A DNA stretch of 5,584 nucleotides, from the NCBI GenBank assembly GCA_030040625.1, contig JASHTI010000163.1, forward strand, positions 1 through 5,584, read 5' to 3'. The translations under genes were made by a program, and so were the position numbers. Position 1 is the first letter of the stretch; every line of letters begins with the position of its first letter. The stretch comes from Thermoplasmata archaeon. Lineage in GTDB: Archaea; Thermoplasmatota; Thermoplasmata; Lutacidiplasmatales; UBA184. A model generated the notes under the pieces. The model was not told the origin of the DNA. It saw only the letters and a list, made by a program, of their open reading frames with translations, and made no database searches. Below, one piece after another: positions 4,693 to 5,584 of the stretch.

Positions 4693-5584
4693 ATGGACGT
4701 CCACGTCGGGCTCGCGAGCGCCTACCCGCGCTCCGAGGCGCTCGTCAAGGCGACCCGGGACCTCGACCGGGGCCGCACCACGGCCGAGGCGGTCGAGCGG
4801 CTCTACCGGGACGGCGAGGCGACGGTCGCCGCGGAGGAACGTCGGCTCGCCTTCGAGAGCGTCACCGCCGGCTACCTGCGCGACGACGACCCGTTCCGGC
4901 GGATCGCGCGCGTCTGGGAGGGGTTCGCCGTCGGCCCGCTGACCCGCTGGCTGGAGTCGAACACGTTCTACCGGCAACCGATCCTCCTCCACCCGCCCTC
5001 GCGCCGACCCGGCACCTACCGGGCGAGCCTGCCGCCGCCGCTCCTGGCGGAGCCCGGCCGCTCCCGGATCGTCGCGCCGGGGCCGTACACGTTCGCCGGG
5101 CTGCTCGACAACCGCTCCGGCGAGACCGGACCCGCGCTCGTCCATCGGCTCGGTCGGCTCCTCGCCGAGGAGGTCCGCGAGCTCGTCGCCGGCGGCCACC
5201 GCACCTTCGTCTTCTCCGAGCCGTGGCTCGTCGTCCGGCCGCCGGACGGCCCGGCCGCCGCCGCCGTCGAGGAGGCGTACCGCTCAATCTCCGCCGCCGC
5301 GGACGGGAGGAACGTCCTGCTCTGGACCTACGGCGCCGACGCGGGGCCGGTGCTCCCGCTGCTCGACCGTCTTCCCGTCACGGCGGTCGGGGTCGACCTG
5401 ACGGAGACGGAGGTCGACGACCTCCCCGTGCCGGATCGGCCCCGGCCGCTCGGGCTCGGCGTCGTCGACCCCCGGACGACGCTGGTGGAGGCCCCCGCGG
5501 AGATCGCGCGGATCGTCCGGGCCGCCGCCGCACGCCGGCGGGCGACCGCGGTCTGGCTCGGCCCCGGGGCGCCGCTCGACCTCC
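4693..5584 (+). CDS. MetE-family (methionine synthase-like) protein lacking zinc ligands, 3' end missing
   Basis: UROD/MetE-superfamily TIM-barrel protein; 297 codons are visible and the frame is open at the window end. Family marks are GLASAYPRSEALVKATRDLDRG near the N-terminus (compare the GSFPRS start of archaeal MetE), WLESNTFYRQPIL (86-98), APGPYTF (128-134), FSEPWLV (174-180, where catalytic forms have DEP) and GVVDPRTTLVEAPAEI (257-271). The zinc-binding HxCxG position reads LWTYG (210-214), and the later DCG motif reads PGAP (291-294). All three zinc ligands (His, Cys, Cys) therefore appear replaced. It is probably the non-catalytic, N-terminal-barrel-like partner of a split archaeal MetE, with the zinc-binding protein expected downstream of the window. 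A methyltransferase-family protein of other function is the alternative. Start ATG 4693 follows a promoter box by about 31 nt. Confidence 0.82.
   Translation, partial: MDVHVGLASAYPRSEALVKATRDLDRGRTTAEAVERLYRDGEATVAAEERRLAFESVTAGYLRDDDPFRRIARVWEGFAVGPLTRWLESNTFYRQPILLHPPSRRPGTYRASLPPPLLAEPGRSRIVAPGPYTFAGLLDNRSGETGPALVHRLGRLLAEEVRELVAGGHRTFVFSEPWLVVRPPDGPAAAAVEEAYRSISAAADGRNVLLWTYGADAGPVLPLLDRLPVTAVGVDLTETEVDDLPVPDRPRPLGLGVVDPRTTLVEAPAEIARIVRAAAARRRATAVWLGPGAPLDL

Noticed and set aside
2550..4694. A continuous 714-codon minus-strand frame covering malic enzyme and GNAT
   Set aside because: Only the last 173 codons have protein-like sequence (GNAT). The rest is Arg/Gly/Pro-rich out-of-frame reading of the malic enzyme, and a promoter and Shine-Dalgarno place the real starts elsewhere.
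4660..5199. Minus-strand open frame opposite the MetE-like gene
   Set aside because: Antisense to conserved MetE-family motifs and without a domain of its own.

Overview
The window looks like ordinary archaeal chromosome of very high GC (roughly 70-75% by sampling lines). The archaeal assignment rests mainly on a full-length RadA recombinase. Supporting signs are AT-rich TATA-like boxes about 26-31 nt ahead of the first genes of transcription units, no Shine-Dalgarno in front of those genes, and a perfect Shine-Dalgarno in front of the one gene inside an operon. The proteins are rich in Arg and Ala and are not strongly acidic, so a haloarchaeon is unlikely. A high-GC Thermoplasmatota-type or related euryarchaeal lineage is my best inference, not something the sequence proves.

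Layout. Positions 1-462 (+) hold the 3' part of a ModE-like winged-helix/TOBE regulator cut by the window edge. Its stop codon overlaps the stop of radA (459-1454, -). Then follow, all on the minus strand, purC (SAICAR synthetase, 1546-2502), a GNAT acetyltransferase (2550-3071) and a malic enzyme (3068-4510, or 4540 with an upstream start). Malic enzyme and GNAT share a GTGA stop/start overlap and form a two-gene operon. purC and radA each appear to have their own promoter. A divergent regulatory region (about 4511-4692) separates the malic enzyme from a plus-strand MetE-family protein (4693 to the window end, cut off). That protein has the methionine-synthase fold signatures but lacks the zinc ligands.

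The genes do not form one pathway. They cover oxyanion-responsive regulation, homologous recombination, purine synthesis, C4/pyruvate metabolism with a coupled acetyltransferase, and probably methionine synthesis. No tRNA, rRNA, mobile element, CRISPR array or prophage signal is visible, and no gene-free stretch exceeds about 180 nt.

The most unusual signal is regulatory. All four predicted promoters carry a perfect palindrome of 10-14 bp between the TATA-like box and the start codon, and the divergent region also has a short repeated element. I see no convincing evidence of a wholly new multi-gene system here.
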